Part shown: positions 24,451 to 35,290 of the stretch, piece after piece
Layout of the letters: every line of letters begins with the position of its first letter
Position numbering within the stretch: position 1 is the stretch's first letter
From: Herpomyces periplanetae
Lineage: Eukaryota; Ascomycota; Laboulbeniomycetes; Herpomycetales; Herpomycetaceae
NCBI GenBank assembly: GCA_009733715.1
Contig: WMKJ01000091.1
Location: forward strand, 1 to 51,974
DNA length: 51,974 nucleotides
Direction: 5' to 3'
Program-made: the position numbers and the translations under genes
The notes under the pieces: generated by a model
Told to the model about the DNA's origin: nothing
Databases searched by the model: none
The model's input: the letters and a program-made list of their open reading frames with translations, nothing else

Positions 24451-27400
24451 TCTATACATTATAGTTCGTAACACCATGAGTCAGTTTATAATAATTTGCC
24501 TATGCAATGCATTCATAATGCAACTCTAATTCTGAGGAATTTATGTGCATTACCGCTCCCACTTTTTGGTTCTATACAAATTAAATATGTCGGTTACAAC
24601 CTATTCCTATCAACATTTTTGATTTAAAGCATAGATTTCCAACTCAGACGTAAATACATGGCTTCACTGTATAGATGAGATTGTTTAACTCTTTTGAGAT
24701 TTAATAATTAACCATACTAGAAAATTCATCCATCTTAATGTTTAATCTACTTCCAATATTTTGAAGTTTTAGGGTAAATTTAAAATTGTACATTTAATGG
24801 TTTCCTATATCTTATGTTCTTGGATATTCATGAAAGGTCATATACCCAATATTCCCAGTTGGTGTTAAATCCGTACTAAAAGGTGAAACATGCATTCATT
24901 TATGAACTATTACAAGGAAGTCATTAGTCATTTTATCAAATTCCTGGATTTTAGCACTTAATTATAAATTTTAGGTTATATTTTGAAGAACACTTCAATA
25001 TCAATTTGCACTATATATTTCAGAAATTGCTAAACATGTTACATGAAGACTATAAATTTTGCATCCAACCTAGGGAATCGGATAAACCATCACGTAGTAT
25101 TAGATTAACTTTAATGTCCAATGTTCTACCTCAGTTTAAGATGAAGAGATATTAAACTTTTTAACTTATCGCATATGTTTGTTTCAGACGCATCACTTGA
25201 GATCTAACATTTAATTTGCAATATTTGCATGAATATCTTAAGCCTTAATTGCAAAACTCATCAGTGTAAACACATCGACATTTGCTAAATTAAAACCACA
25301 TGATGTAGTCAGCACACCTGAATCGAGGTCAATAACAAAGATTCCGTCGATGCAACATACAGCTTTATTTGCTAACCGGCCAACAAAAGCAAGTATTAAG
25401 TCTAACAAGCATGAATTTTTGCGGCTGGGTCCGGCGCCAGCTTTTATGAAAATCATGCTCTCCTGTGTTTAACAGCTTAACACGATAGTGACGAGTAAAA
25501 CAGCGAACACTGGAAAATTGTAAGTGATAGATACGCCACATATACAAGCGAAAGTCCAATTTGTTGAGAGAAACCGGTATTCGAAATTTCGCATAGAGCG
25601 GATGAGAAGACTTGACAAGCGCCACCGCAGATTGTGGGCTAAAACATCGTCAGAAAAAAGATGTAGCTACTTGACAAAATATAAAGAATTATGTCCTTAC
25701 AGGTACCTGTAAACAGGTCCAAGTTGTTGGGACTTCATGTTATATCATGAAATAAATTTGTCAGAAATGCGCAAGAATTTCAAGAAATTTTAGATTAACT
25801 GGCCGCGCTTTCGCGTTTTACCCCAAATTAATCAAGCGGCTAGAAAAATTTGTAAATTAGAGGGGTGTGTGACCCAAAGTAAAATTCCAGAGAAAATCAG
25901 CTTGTTCTGTATTAACTCAATGTTGTGATGCCTATACAATGAAAAATATCTCGGTCACCAATTAGTCAAACACATGAACTCCCAGAAACACATCTTAACT
26001 TAAAAGAATCACTCATTATCCTGAAATTTACTAGAGTGTAAACTATGGAAATTAATTCATAAACATACTGAGTCAAAAAGTAACCTATAAAAACTGCAAC
26101 GTAACCACGAAATACTAGAAAAGACCAGAGCAAAAAATACAAAATTTCAAACTTTAAGTCATCTTTATACCCACGAACAGGACAAGCCAGCTACACTGGA
26201 GCTAAATCCCCAAATTAAAAGTTTAGTTTGTCATTTTGACCTGAGTAATCTTAATCTCAAACGTCGTAAAATGGTCCTTTCGAAACTATGAGTCAGCAAA
26301 ACAGTATTACAAATATACTTTGATTAAGTTATAGATTTACGAAAAAATGGTCCGAATATATGCTGAATTGGACTTCACTTTTCCGCGCATGATGCGGTTT
26401 TACTATTTTTACATTATTGCTACCGTTTATTTTAAGAGATTTCTGAATACACTTTCTACTTTACTTTTTGTTCCTGCCTACAATAATACATGATTTAGTT
26501 GAAATCTTTGATTATGAATATTGGGTGGCATCGGCGTTTTTTTGACGGAAACACCCGTTTTAATTTAAATACCGCTATTCTTTTAATCGTGGAACATGCT
26601 TACATTAGTACTGTAATGAACTTTTGTGCCTTGCCAAAGACCTGATTATAGCAAGGTTAAAATAAAGGCACTTTAAACATGAAAAACAGTTATCTGTGAG
26701 TTTTGTCACCTTAGTTTGCCAGTGACTTGTAATTTTAACAGAATAGACGAATTTCTCTTTCGCGGTTGGCTTCACTTTATACTGTTTACATTAGCTCGAC
26801 ATATTTTGCGTGGGGGTCTATCGTGATGCGGGGACGAACGTTGCCTAGCTAACCCAATCAGTTTTGTTGTAGCTGGCTACACCATTTGCGGCCTAGAGGT
26901 GTCTTAACGGTCATATTTTTGAAAATTCGCCCCAAGTTTCTATTGTTATTTTGTTGTTCCCTAAGATTGTTGATGCCAATCAAATCATCAGAGCTTCGAA
27001 TAATCTCTACGGGCCCGTAACTCGTGAGTATTGCAAACTAGTCCGCCTACATTCCGCGGTGCCGTACCTTAAACTAGATATGTTTAATATCATTAATGTG
27101 AAATACGTACGGGCACAATTTTGCAATATCAAACTTCACTTTTTGGCTAAACGTGTGCTTGCATATACTAACCAGGTTATGTTTGCCGACAGGTCTCTTA
27201 ATTTGGTTTATATTTTAACACCCCTGCAGACACCGCCGCCCAAGAACTGTTTCCATAATAGCTTTGGTTACTAAGTCTATCTTCTATAGCAGTTCACCAA
27301 GGGTGGAATTCGGATTTGTAATTATAATGTGGGTGCTGCTGGGAACCAGCCATTGAAGATTTGTATTGAAATTCGCCAGCATAGTCATTCATTGAGCTTT

Positions 27401-27800
27401 CCTGACAAACATTAAGTTTCTCACGATGAAATTAATTGATAAATACAGTTGTTTTCGGGGAATAGGTTCTTACGATATGCCGGTGGACTGTCTCCTAAGT
27501 TTAAGTAGATTTTGTGAACTGTTATGTTTTTCTGCATATTCAGAAAACACCACATGTTTGTCAACTTTTCTCGGAGATAGTCATGACATTGCATGCATCC
27601 TGTAGAATATCTTACAGCGATAAATTTTAAATTAAGCGAATAACGACACCTATATTCTTTCAATACTTATTCGCATTTTGTTAAACATCGTTCCGCCAAG
27701 CGTAATTGGACATGAATTTAATTTCCACCTAAGTTAATGTTACAAACATGGTCAGGTGACGCCGTGTTGAAAAGCCAACTAGACCCACGTGACATGAATA
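24451..27800. other. intergenic, no supported gene
   Basis: AT-rich. Three protein-like open stretches deserve mention but not a gene call. Minus-strand frames at 25238-25456 and 25365-25625 overlap in different frames. A 107-codon plus-strand frame lies at 26951-27274. None starts at a convincing ATG with a known domain. A 16-base perfect palindrome (TTACAGGTACCTGTAA) lies at 25697-25712. Probably decayed element DNA. Confidence 0.4.
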
Positions 27801-28480
27801 GCCCTGAAATTTACCAACGTGGGTGCTGAAAGTACTTAATTCTGATTTGGCTAACTGTATAACTCAAGACCTATCCGAATAACCTTATTTAAGGATAAGC
27901 AGATACCGCAGAAGCTACATGTATCCATTTAATAATAAAGAAATACCAAACACATAAATGGCCACAATACTAATGTATGAACATGGGAAATTGCTATACG
28001 CAGGTTCAGAGTCAGGCGTTCACCCGTCATATGTCACCATGGTTAGGTTCAAGGTAAGCTGTGGGCAATTCGTGTGAACAGAGGGCGAGATGTAGAAACA
28101 ATACAACACTTATAATTCCTAAGAACTGTTGTGTATGTGAATAGAATGATTATAATATAATGAAATATTAAGACAGGCGGTGAATTGATGTTTTAAAAGA
28201 TAATTTACATACTGAGAGTACGTATTCCCTATACAATCATTTTCGGGATTTTCAAATCTGACATCAACCTCGAAAATTCAGATGTGTCTATGCTATAATT
28301 TACACATAAAAGAGGACGTAATAAATATTTAACTTTGCAAAAAAAATTGCTGCAGGAAGGTAAATGTCCCATCCTGATCTACATAATACATTTAAGTGTA
28401 ATTTCATCTCATCATGAGATCTTACGTGGCAAACGTATCATAGGTAACCTACAAAGCATTTATCCAGAGTGTGCTTAATA
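27800..28480. repeat. family-2 repeat, copy colinear with 44.8-45.5 kb
   Basis: Colinear, patchy similarity to about 44.8-45.51 kb, with an offset of roughly 17.0 kb throughout. Landmarks: TAGGTTCAAGGTAAG (28042) versus TAGGATCGAGGTAAG, ACAATACAACACTTA versus ACATTACAACACTTA, and the AAGTGTAATTTC...GCATTTATCC block near its end. It also shares a block near 28.28 kb with 11.93 kb. Class unknown. Confidence 0.55.
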
Positions 28481-30713
28481 TTTGCTAAATTTAACACAAA
28501 CATGCTCACTCTAGGTGGGAAAGTTTATAATGCCGCGAAAATCTTCAAGTAACACAAAAGACTGGATTTCGGAATATGCGTAAGCTATACGTTGGCCGGC
28601 AATACTAGAGTAAGTGTTAAACCGTGACTGTAGAAACAAAGGGACAATCTTCTGGAGAAACAATATACTAAACAGAAATAAATAGCTTTATTTAAATTGG
28701 ATATATTCTCACAGTTAAGCAATTTGTTTAGAGTTAGATATTGTTGAAATGCCTCTATCATGGATGCCACTCGGAAGGGAGGAGGAAGATCTCCTGTGGT
28801 TTCTACAATTAAGAGTACAATGGAAGCCACCCTTATTTAAGTTTCTATCTACTCGTTTTCCGAAAATTCTTTTACAAGCCTCTTGTAAACTCTCCACAGT
28901 TTATGTTCTTTGAAGCCGTGCCAACATAGTAATTGATGCTAGCCGTCTACTAAACGTACGGCCACGATGCCAACGCAAGGACCTCTTGCTTTCAGGGGAG
29001 CAGAAACAAGGTAGACTACGTAGAGGAAAGGCAACACAAAATAAGCAATGGAACAAGCAACTGATAAACAAGGGATGGGTTGGCCACTTGGTAAATCTAA
29101 GTCTAAGACGGGAATTACGTTATAACAAATATGAGGAAACGTACGACTATTTGCGGGGAGTGGTGTTATGACTTCATAAAATTGATGGGATTATAGGAGT
29201 AACATTAATAACATTAGAATTCAAAAACGTGATATAAAGTCATTAAATGATTGTTAGATTGAGGAAATAAAAATGAAGACTACAGTAGTATTTGTTCACA
29301 GCCAGTCTAGGAGAAACGCAACTTCAGGCCATTGCTGACTTCGATTCTTTTCGCTGAGCTGAAAGACAAAAGACTGTTGTGGGAGTGTGTTCCTGTTTCT
29401 TAAGAGGGGAACGACTCTCAACTTTAGCGCACGATCGCAACAAAAGGGAGCAGAGAATGCCTAACAAATTGGCCTTTGAAGTGCCATTATTAAACCTCTA
29501 TTAAATGAATGCCTGTAGCGTATAAATTGCACTATTATTGTCCGAGGAACTGATTTTCAACACCTCTTATTCATAGTGTAGGATGCACGTCCGAAATGCC
29601 GCCCGTTATCAAGCGCCTTAGCTATACGTATGGAGTGATGTAAGCCTAATGATGTGGTTGTGGGGAGGGCTATATCATAACAAGGTGGCATAAACGCATT
29701 AATATGGGTGATGACATACCCATTACCTCTGAATTGGTGAGGTTCATAAGGAAGTAGCCAGAAAGATGGCTTAGGCACATTACCATAGGCAATGGAGTGT
29801 CTATAGCGTCACGAACAGCAGATTCTGTAGAGAAGTGTCGAGGTATGTCCAAGAGAATGGCTAAAATGCACCCAGATTATCAAAAGAATACTTATCACGC
29901 CCAGGAGAAAGTTCCGCTTGGCATTCATAACATGCAAAGAAGCACTCTATCTTTGTTTGGTTGCATTGCTGGAGCATGTAACCTACTTCAAGGGGACTAC
30001 TATTTGGAGTTATGGTTTTCCAATAAGTTTTTGTCGTACTGAACCGAATAAGGAACCTTTAGGATCGAGCTAGTCCATGGTGTCAGTAGGCAAGACTCAT
30101 GGCTTAGGATTTAAGGTCCCAAAAAGATAAAAATATAACTTTTTCCAAACCGCTGAGTCTCGCAAAAAGGGTTTCTGGCACCAAAAAAAATCGTGTTATA
30201 TTGGGATTTTGAGGTTCTGGAGAAGCTGCTTCCGAAAAAATATATTTACTAAGGTAAGACACATGTGATTAGTAACACCACGGTGTAGTATATTCAAAAT
30301 CCGAAGTGCAAAAGTCCAAATATAGAAAATTAAAATTATAGAAATAGAAATTAGTATTGCTCTGAGTTACAAAATGAATCTGTAAAATAAATGTCTTTGA
30401 TATAACAATTTCGGGTAAAAACATCCAAAATGGTTGTCCAATTGCTCTCAATTTTTGTAAGTCGATCTATCGACACTGAATGCCTACAAATTTTGAGTGC
30501 GATTGGACTTGGGGAAGGTACTGAAAAAATAGGTTGTATACGCCTTTCATAGCAATTTCCTGTTGCTGGGATTTCAGTGTCTCATATAATCGACATTCGG
30601 ATTCGTATTAGAAAAAACCAGAAATTTTGCCACAGGAAAATAAAATGACTGAAACCAGGTACTCCTTACGAAAAGGAGCTAGGTATGGCGAAGATGTAAA
30701 GGTTAGCTACTAG
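28481..30713. other. intergenic, decayed repeat-like DNA
   Basis: Scattered short frames on both strands (28.6-28.9, 29.0-29.2, 29.6-30.0 kb), none with a recognised domain. A short CAACGCAAGGAC block near 28970 resembles the family-2 sequences at 9.93 and 44.55 kb. An imperfect inverted repeat lies at 30436-30508. Confidence 0.4.
30436..30508. repeat. imperfect 24-bp inverted repeat
   Basis: The arm at 30436-30459 pairs with 30485-30508 at 20 of 24 positions, with a 25-base loop. A related single arm, 19 of 24 identical to the right arm, occurs at 36271-36294 (ACAAATTTTGAAGACAATTG). This suggests the ends of a small dispersed element. Confidence 0.45.
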
Positions 30714-30947
30714 TTGAGGGAGAATACAAAAGGATTCCAAAGGATTATGATGAGTAAGAACGGATCGATGGAAAATGCTTTTCCCCTTCAACTTACGATC
30801 AACTCTCTTCCCGCAAGTTCTTATCCAAATCTTAAGAGCCTCTCCATTGGGCTGGATCTTGAAGCGGTATCCCTTTATCAGTCGATTTTAGCCGTGTGTG
30901 ATGAATACGATCACGATGTCGACACGATTCACCTATGTTTGCAGTAA
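30714..30947 (+). pseudogene. coding-like fragment, unknown
   Basis: A frame whose first ATG lies near 30747. It gives a leucine-rich, well-composed peptide (SSYPNLKSLSIGLDLEAVSL, then LAVCDEYDHDVDTIHLCLQ) with better coding texture than surrounding AT-rich frames. I recognise no family. It is flanked by repeat DNA, with no splice continuation found. It could be a fragment of a host gene (leucine-rich or F-box-like is only a guess) or of an element. Confidence 0.25.
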
Positions 30948-31973
30948 AATGGGAAACGAAAAAACAGATGGCGAAGGATAAAGGACAACTATGCACAATT
31001 AATAAAACGAACAGGTGATGGTGTATGAAGAGAGAAGATAAACTGTATAAATTTATATACGCCTAAAACGAAACTTGAGTAACAAACGAGAGAGAGGAGA
31101 AAAGCAGAACTAAATACATGAGCGGGAAGACATACAACATGGAGGATTGTACATTAAGAAGAAGTATAACCAAAGAACAGCCAATTTAATATGTATTAAA
31201 CGAAAAGTTAAATTATTACAAAGAATAAGAAATGTGATACCCTTTTGTAGCTGAAAAGTTTGAGTCAATTTAAGTCGAAGCACCATCAATTCCTGTCATT
31301 TGCCATGTAGAGGGAGGCGAATGTTGTATAACTTGCTACCAACTACGCGCCGGTTGTTACAGATTACCGTCGCGATTGGCATATTCTGCTGTTATGATTT
31401 TCTTCCCCTTGCTGCTTTAGTTATGATTCTTAGCCTTTATCATAAACTTAGATGACTTTACGTGGATAGAACATTGAGGCTGGCCTATGTAGTACCAATA
31501 TCATTTCCGTCGAAGATATGCAAACGTCAGTGCATGAAGCATTGTGTACAGGAAGCTAAATGGATAGGATCCAAGCTACCGTCGTCTAGAGAAGGATGGT
31601 TACGCTAAGTTTATGGTAAGGGCGAGGAATGGGCGGTCTCGGCACTTTCAAACAGAAGTTGCTAATTGGCAGGTAGCCGATTACCCAATGGTAAGGAGCA
31701 GGTAGCTTTGATATTTTAATCATCATAGAGAGCTAGGACTAGAGATGTGTAGTCTCTAAGTTGCTTTCGGTAGTAGTCATTGATTGATGAAGAGAGTTAA
31801 TGCTCATGAGCCCAAGGCAAGTAATTTTGCGGGCTAAGCGTTAATCATCCTGACTGGGTTTCATATTTCTATTACCGTATAATACTGTCAACTAAATTGT
31901 GTTGCCATGGCTTCTAAATATTGCTCAAACTACACCAAATGTGCTACGAGTATTGCAGTTAGTAAAACTTGAG

Positions 31974-32271
31974 GATGTTCGAATTGCGATATTACCACCT
32001 TTCAAGATAACGTCAAAGGTACATATGATGTTCGCATAAGCAAAGTCGGAACAGCCCTGACTGTTAATTTGANNNNNNNNNNNNNNNNNNNNNNNNNNNN
32101 NNNNNNNNNNNNNNNNNNNNNNNNNNNNNNNNNNNNNNNNNNNNNNNNNNNNNNNNNNNNNNNNNNNNNNNNGATGTTCGAATTGCGATATTACCACCTT
32201 TCAAGATAACGTCAAAGGTACATATGATGTTCGCATAAGCAAAGTCGGAACAGCCCTGACTGTTAATTTGA
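31974..32271. repeat. exact 99-base direct repeat flanking the gap
   Basis: 31974-32072 and 32173-32271 are the same 99 bases, separated only by the N run. The matching sequence in copy A (about 22769-22876) occurs once. This looks like contig ends that overlap but were not merged and is probably not a real duplication. Confidence 0.9.
32073..32172. other. assembly gap, 100 N
   Basis: Exactly 100 N, a conventional placeholder for a gap of unknown size. Confidence 0.99.
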
Positions 32272-32689
32272 AGCTACAGTTAGCAGTTGACGGGCTAATC
32301 CCGAAGAGGGCAAAGCGGCTCAGGCTGGGAATACAAAACAGAGACTTGGTAAAATATAGAGTTGGTCCAGTCTTCCACCTCATTGCTTTAGTATTTAAGC
32401 TAGATTGTCATAGTTGAGCTGCCCTTTGTCTTGTATCTGGGTCAACTTTATAAAGGGTGTCTTGTGGGTGTTTGGAGTATTGTCGCCCTATACTTACTCT
32501 GGTTGAGCAAGACAAATAATCTACATTCGTAATTGAGGCTACGCTTGCTTATTTACATTTTCTTGTGCCCTGCTCTACTAATTAAACTACTCCAAGCTGC
32601 AAAGTAGATCGTAACACTAGGCTCAGTCCGAAATTGCCATTAGCAGACAAGTCTGGTCAGAAAGCATTTCCATTGCTTTTTTACAATGC

Positions 32690-32860
32690 TTTAACTGTAC
32701 CGAAAAAACCACAGGTATTGCAGTTAGTATTATTCGGAGTAATCAAGTTGCATTTACTCTGTCTTTCAAAATATCGACAAAGTACAGATGCAGTTCACAC
32801 ATTATTACAAAAGTTTCGATATTCGTTGCTATTAGGTTGCAACTATGGGTAAGAGTTTCT
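32690..32860 (-). mobile_element. small copia-family fragment (-)
   Basis: GGTATTGCAGTTAGTATTAT at about 32714 and the next 100 bases resemble the copy A/B core (AGTATTGCAGTTAGTAAAAC...) in the same orientation, at lower similarity. It is a separate, older fragment right next to copy B. Confidence 0.45.
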
Positions 32861-32989
32861 TACTCAATCTGAAGGATGGCAAAATATTTAAGGCTAGAAA
32901 TGCAAAGATAAAATATAGGGAAAGCAAAGCTTCAATGAGCCTTTCTTCTCAAATATTCTTCATTTAAACGGGCCTTAATCTCCTTCATT

Positions 32990-33480
32990 AGCATACACCC
33001 ACTAATCAATCTTGTTTTCACCTTTGGGCTTGGTTTATGCTATCTATATAATTTTACTTGCTCTTGCTTTTATTTTATAGTGATACTTGCCAAGTGCAAA
33101 TGTGAACAGAAGAAGTAAACTTATCGTTATCTGGGAAGACTGGATAATCGTCACTCTATTATCTCCAGATATTGCTAACTGTAATACTTGTGGCACATCT
33201 TGCGTAGATTAAGCATTGTTTAGATGCCATGACAACACAGTCTAACTGAAAGCGTCATCTGGTACCCGCAACCTAAAACCCAGTCATGATGATTGGCGAT
33301 AATCACACGACGCTATCTATTCTGGTCCCGTAAGTGAATTCTCTTCTTCAAGTGGACGTCTACAGGAAGTCGGCTAGAGACCAACCATCTTTTGTCCCTA
33401 CTCGCAATGGTCACAGTTAAATTAAGTTAGCTGCTTCAAACAATTACGTAAATGGCTGCCTGTGAATTAGTAATTCGTAT
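32990..33480 (+). mobile_element. Ty1/copia-like relic (+), 3' part
   Basis: Plus-strand fragment matching 18.6-19.0 kb and the reverse complement of copies A and B, from the end of the RNase H-like region onwards. The block at 33010-33085 recurs at 19380-19455. It therefore sits in inverted orientation to copy B less than 1 kb away. Heavily broken and old. Confidence 0.55.
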
Positions 33481-33520
33481 CCGAAATTGCTGAGTGACTA
33501 TCCATCCCTCTCTCTGACCC

Positions 33521-34125
33521 TTGGATTTGCTAAACCTTTGCCAAAGCCATTTAGAATTACTCTTGGCAGAAATTAAAAAATGGCAAAACATTATTATATG
33601 CCGGTCGCGGCCTTACTCCGTAACAACTCTGGTCAAATGGTACAAAGTGTTGGATAATGCAGTTGTGGCTACAATATTTTCCCACAATCATGTGCCTTGT
33701 TCTTCCAAGTGTGCTATGCCATACCGCAAGGAAAGCTCAGCACTTACCTTGTACCTTTCAATTATAACTTAACCTATTGCCGAGGATCACCAGACTCTAA
33801 ACCTGTTTATAATAATATTCTTATAGAAGCACAGGATCTTCATAAATCACTAGGAAGATCAATTACGAGGCCAGTATCTTTTGATTATGCAGATAACTTG
33901 AACATGTGGATACAAATTCTAAATACAAAATGTACCAAGTTTAAGGAGAGTAACCCAATTAGTATGATACAAAGATATTCAGAGATAACGATCTTCCGAA
34001 TGAATACTAATACTTATGAATATTCCGAAGAAAGATCTGCCATCAAAATAACTGTTACGGCCGTGGAGCACGGGCAGAGGATCTCGTCAATCACTTGCCA
34101 TGTTGTCTCCCAAAGTATATGCTAG
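33521..34125 (+). pseudogene. decayed LINE (non-LTR) reverse transcriptase
   Basis: The best open stretch (from about 33658 to 34125) carries YAIPQGKLSTYLVPFNYNL, which fits the GxPQGSxLSPxLFxxYxND motif of LINE reverse transcriptases. About 60 residues on it has FDYADNLNMWIQ, fitting the FADDxxxW catalytic block with its second aspartate changed to asparagine. The preceding overlapping frame (33521-33772) reads VTTLVKWYKVLDNAVVATIF, like the segment before the PQG motif, so a frameshift lies near 33.7 kb. Upstream and downstream domains are not readable. It is dead by frame and by the catalytic change. The subfamily (Tad-like would be usual in fungi) is not determined. Confidence 0.7.
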
Positions 34126-34339
34126 ACTCACATGCTCTGAAGTTCGTACGATTTAATAAGTAGAATACATGAGTTGCGGTACAGATACATGGAGAATATA
34201 GTAAATGAAACTATCTAATAAGTACAAGCCAAAAGGACCCCCCCTTGTATCCGCGTGGGGAAGAACTCTCATCCAAACATTCACAAAATTTAACAAAGAC
34301 ATATCCATTGACGTCAGATATTCGTAACCCCTCTTCATT

Positions 34340-35290
34340 TTGCCACCTACAGATTTACTTCTATCAAGGACCGTTTATCCTGCTGTCATGCCACTTGGGC
34401 CGAAATCTTTAGTGGTATTTTCGCCTAACGGCCGCTCCCGTGTGTCGGGAGGCCATTATTGTGATTGTTCCGATCATCCGAAATGGGCGTAAAACACCCT
34501 GTCAAAAACTCATAATTGGCCATGTCCGTCTGTTTGTTTCAGGCTCCTTGCGGCTAGCCGTATCGTCCATCCAGATCCGGCGTATTTATCCGCCACAATG
34601 ACCCGTTTCGAGCCGTGGCAGCCTCTACTTATTGTGGAGTATACATCAGTATCCCTCCTAACGAACATGGCCATCCAGCTACACCTCAAAAAACTCGAGA
34701 AGTATCTCCCAGATTTGAGAAATCTCAAGTCATTTTTCAGCTATGGCTATTATCTTATTTCGGGCGAAGACTGCCTGTGATTTTGCAAAACTGAGTCATT
34801 CTCCTTCGATCCCGACACCGCAGGGTCAGAGGAACGTATAAATTTGGGAGACTTGACAGCTTTCTTACAAGGGCATAGACGGTACAACGCATCAGAAAAG
34901 TTGTTTTTTCTAGCGGCTTGTTTCCCTTAAAATACCCCCCCCCGAGTTTTATTCGAGTCTCGTCTCTGAATGCCCTGTAAAGCCTTCCATAAAGTTTTTC
35001 ACATCAGTTCCCAGGATACTATTAGCAATTGTATGAATGTTCTCGAGTTTAATCCTTATTTTCGAGTTAAGAGAATACGAACCTTTTACTCCACTTGTAT
35101 ATCGGGAAAGTGTCAGGAACTACGTTGCAGATTCTAAATATATCAAGTTCTACACGAGGAACATTCGATTAAACCTACACCTTAAGACTCGAGCTGGGAA
35201 GCTAAAATATGTAGTAAATCGTTTCTGGGCTCGAACCGATTTTTTCCGAGTCTTATGGGGGCTTCGAGGACTCGGCAGCTAGTTCGAAGG
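34340..35290 (+). pseudogene. GC-richer broken coding-like block, unknown
   Basis: A block clearly richer in GC than its surroundings, with protein-like stretches in shifting plus-strand frames: about 34379-34494 (SPNGRSRVSGGHYCDCSDHP), 34598-34780 (WQPLLIVEYTSVSLLTNMAI; LEKYLPDLRNLKSFFSYGYY), 34790-34930 and 35037-35282 (EPFTPLVYRESVRNYVADSK; FYTRNIRLNLHLKTRAGKLK). Several stops separate them. No family recognised. It could be a recently decayed host gene, a multi-exon gene whose splice sites I cannot place, or the rest of the adjacent LINE. Confidence 0.35.

Larger units (their letters stand above)
31370..32610 (-). mobile_element. Ty1/copia-like LTR retrotransposon relic (-), copy B, interrupted by a scaffold gap
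   Basis: Same orientation as copy A at 22.14-23.3 kb. The best RNase H-like signal of the family is on the minus strand at about 31930-32270, with copia-style spacing (a GCSD..YAN start followed by a GGNIA motif). The core from about 31512 to 32370 is almost identical to copy A, and the outer parts are diverged. A run of 100 N lies inside it. The element is broken and old. Confidence 0.65.

Noticed and set aside
26951-27274. 107-codon plus-strand frame as a gene
   Set aside because: No ATG start, no domain recognised and no splice context; AT-rich chance frames of this size are possible here.
33658-34125. Candidate small secreted effector (RNase-like type)
   Set aside because: No signal peptide at the start; the PQG and YADN blocks and the second copy at 46.0 kb fit a LINE reverse transcriptase better.
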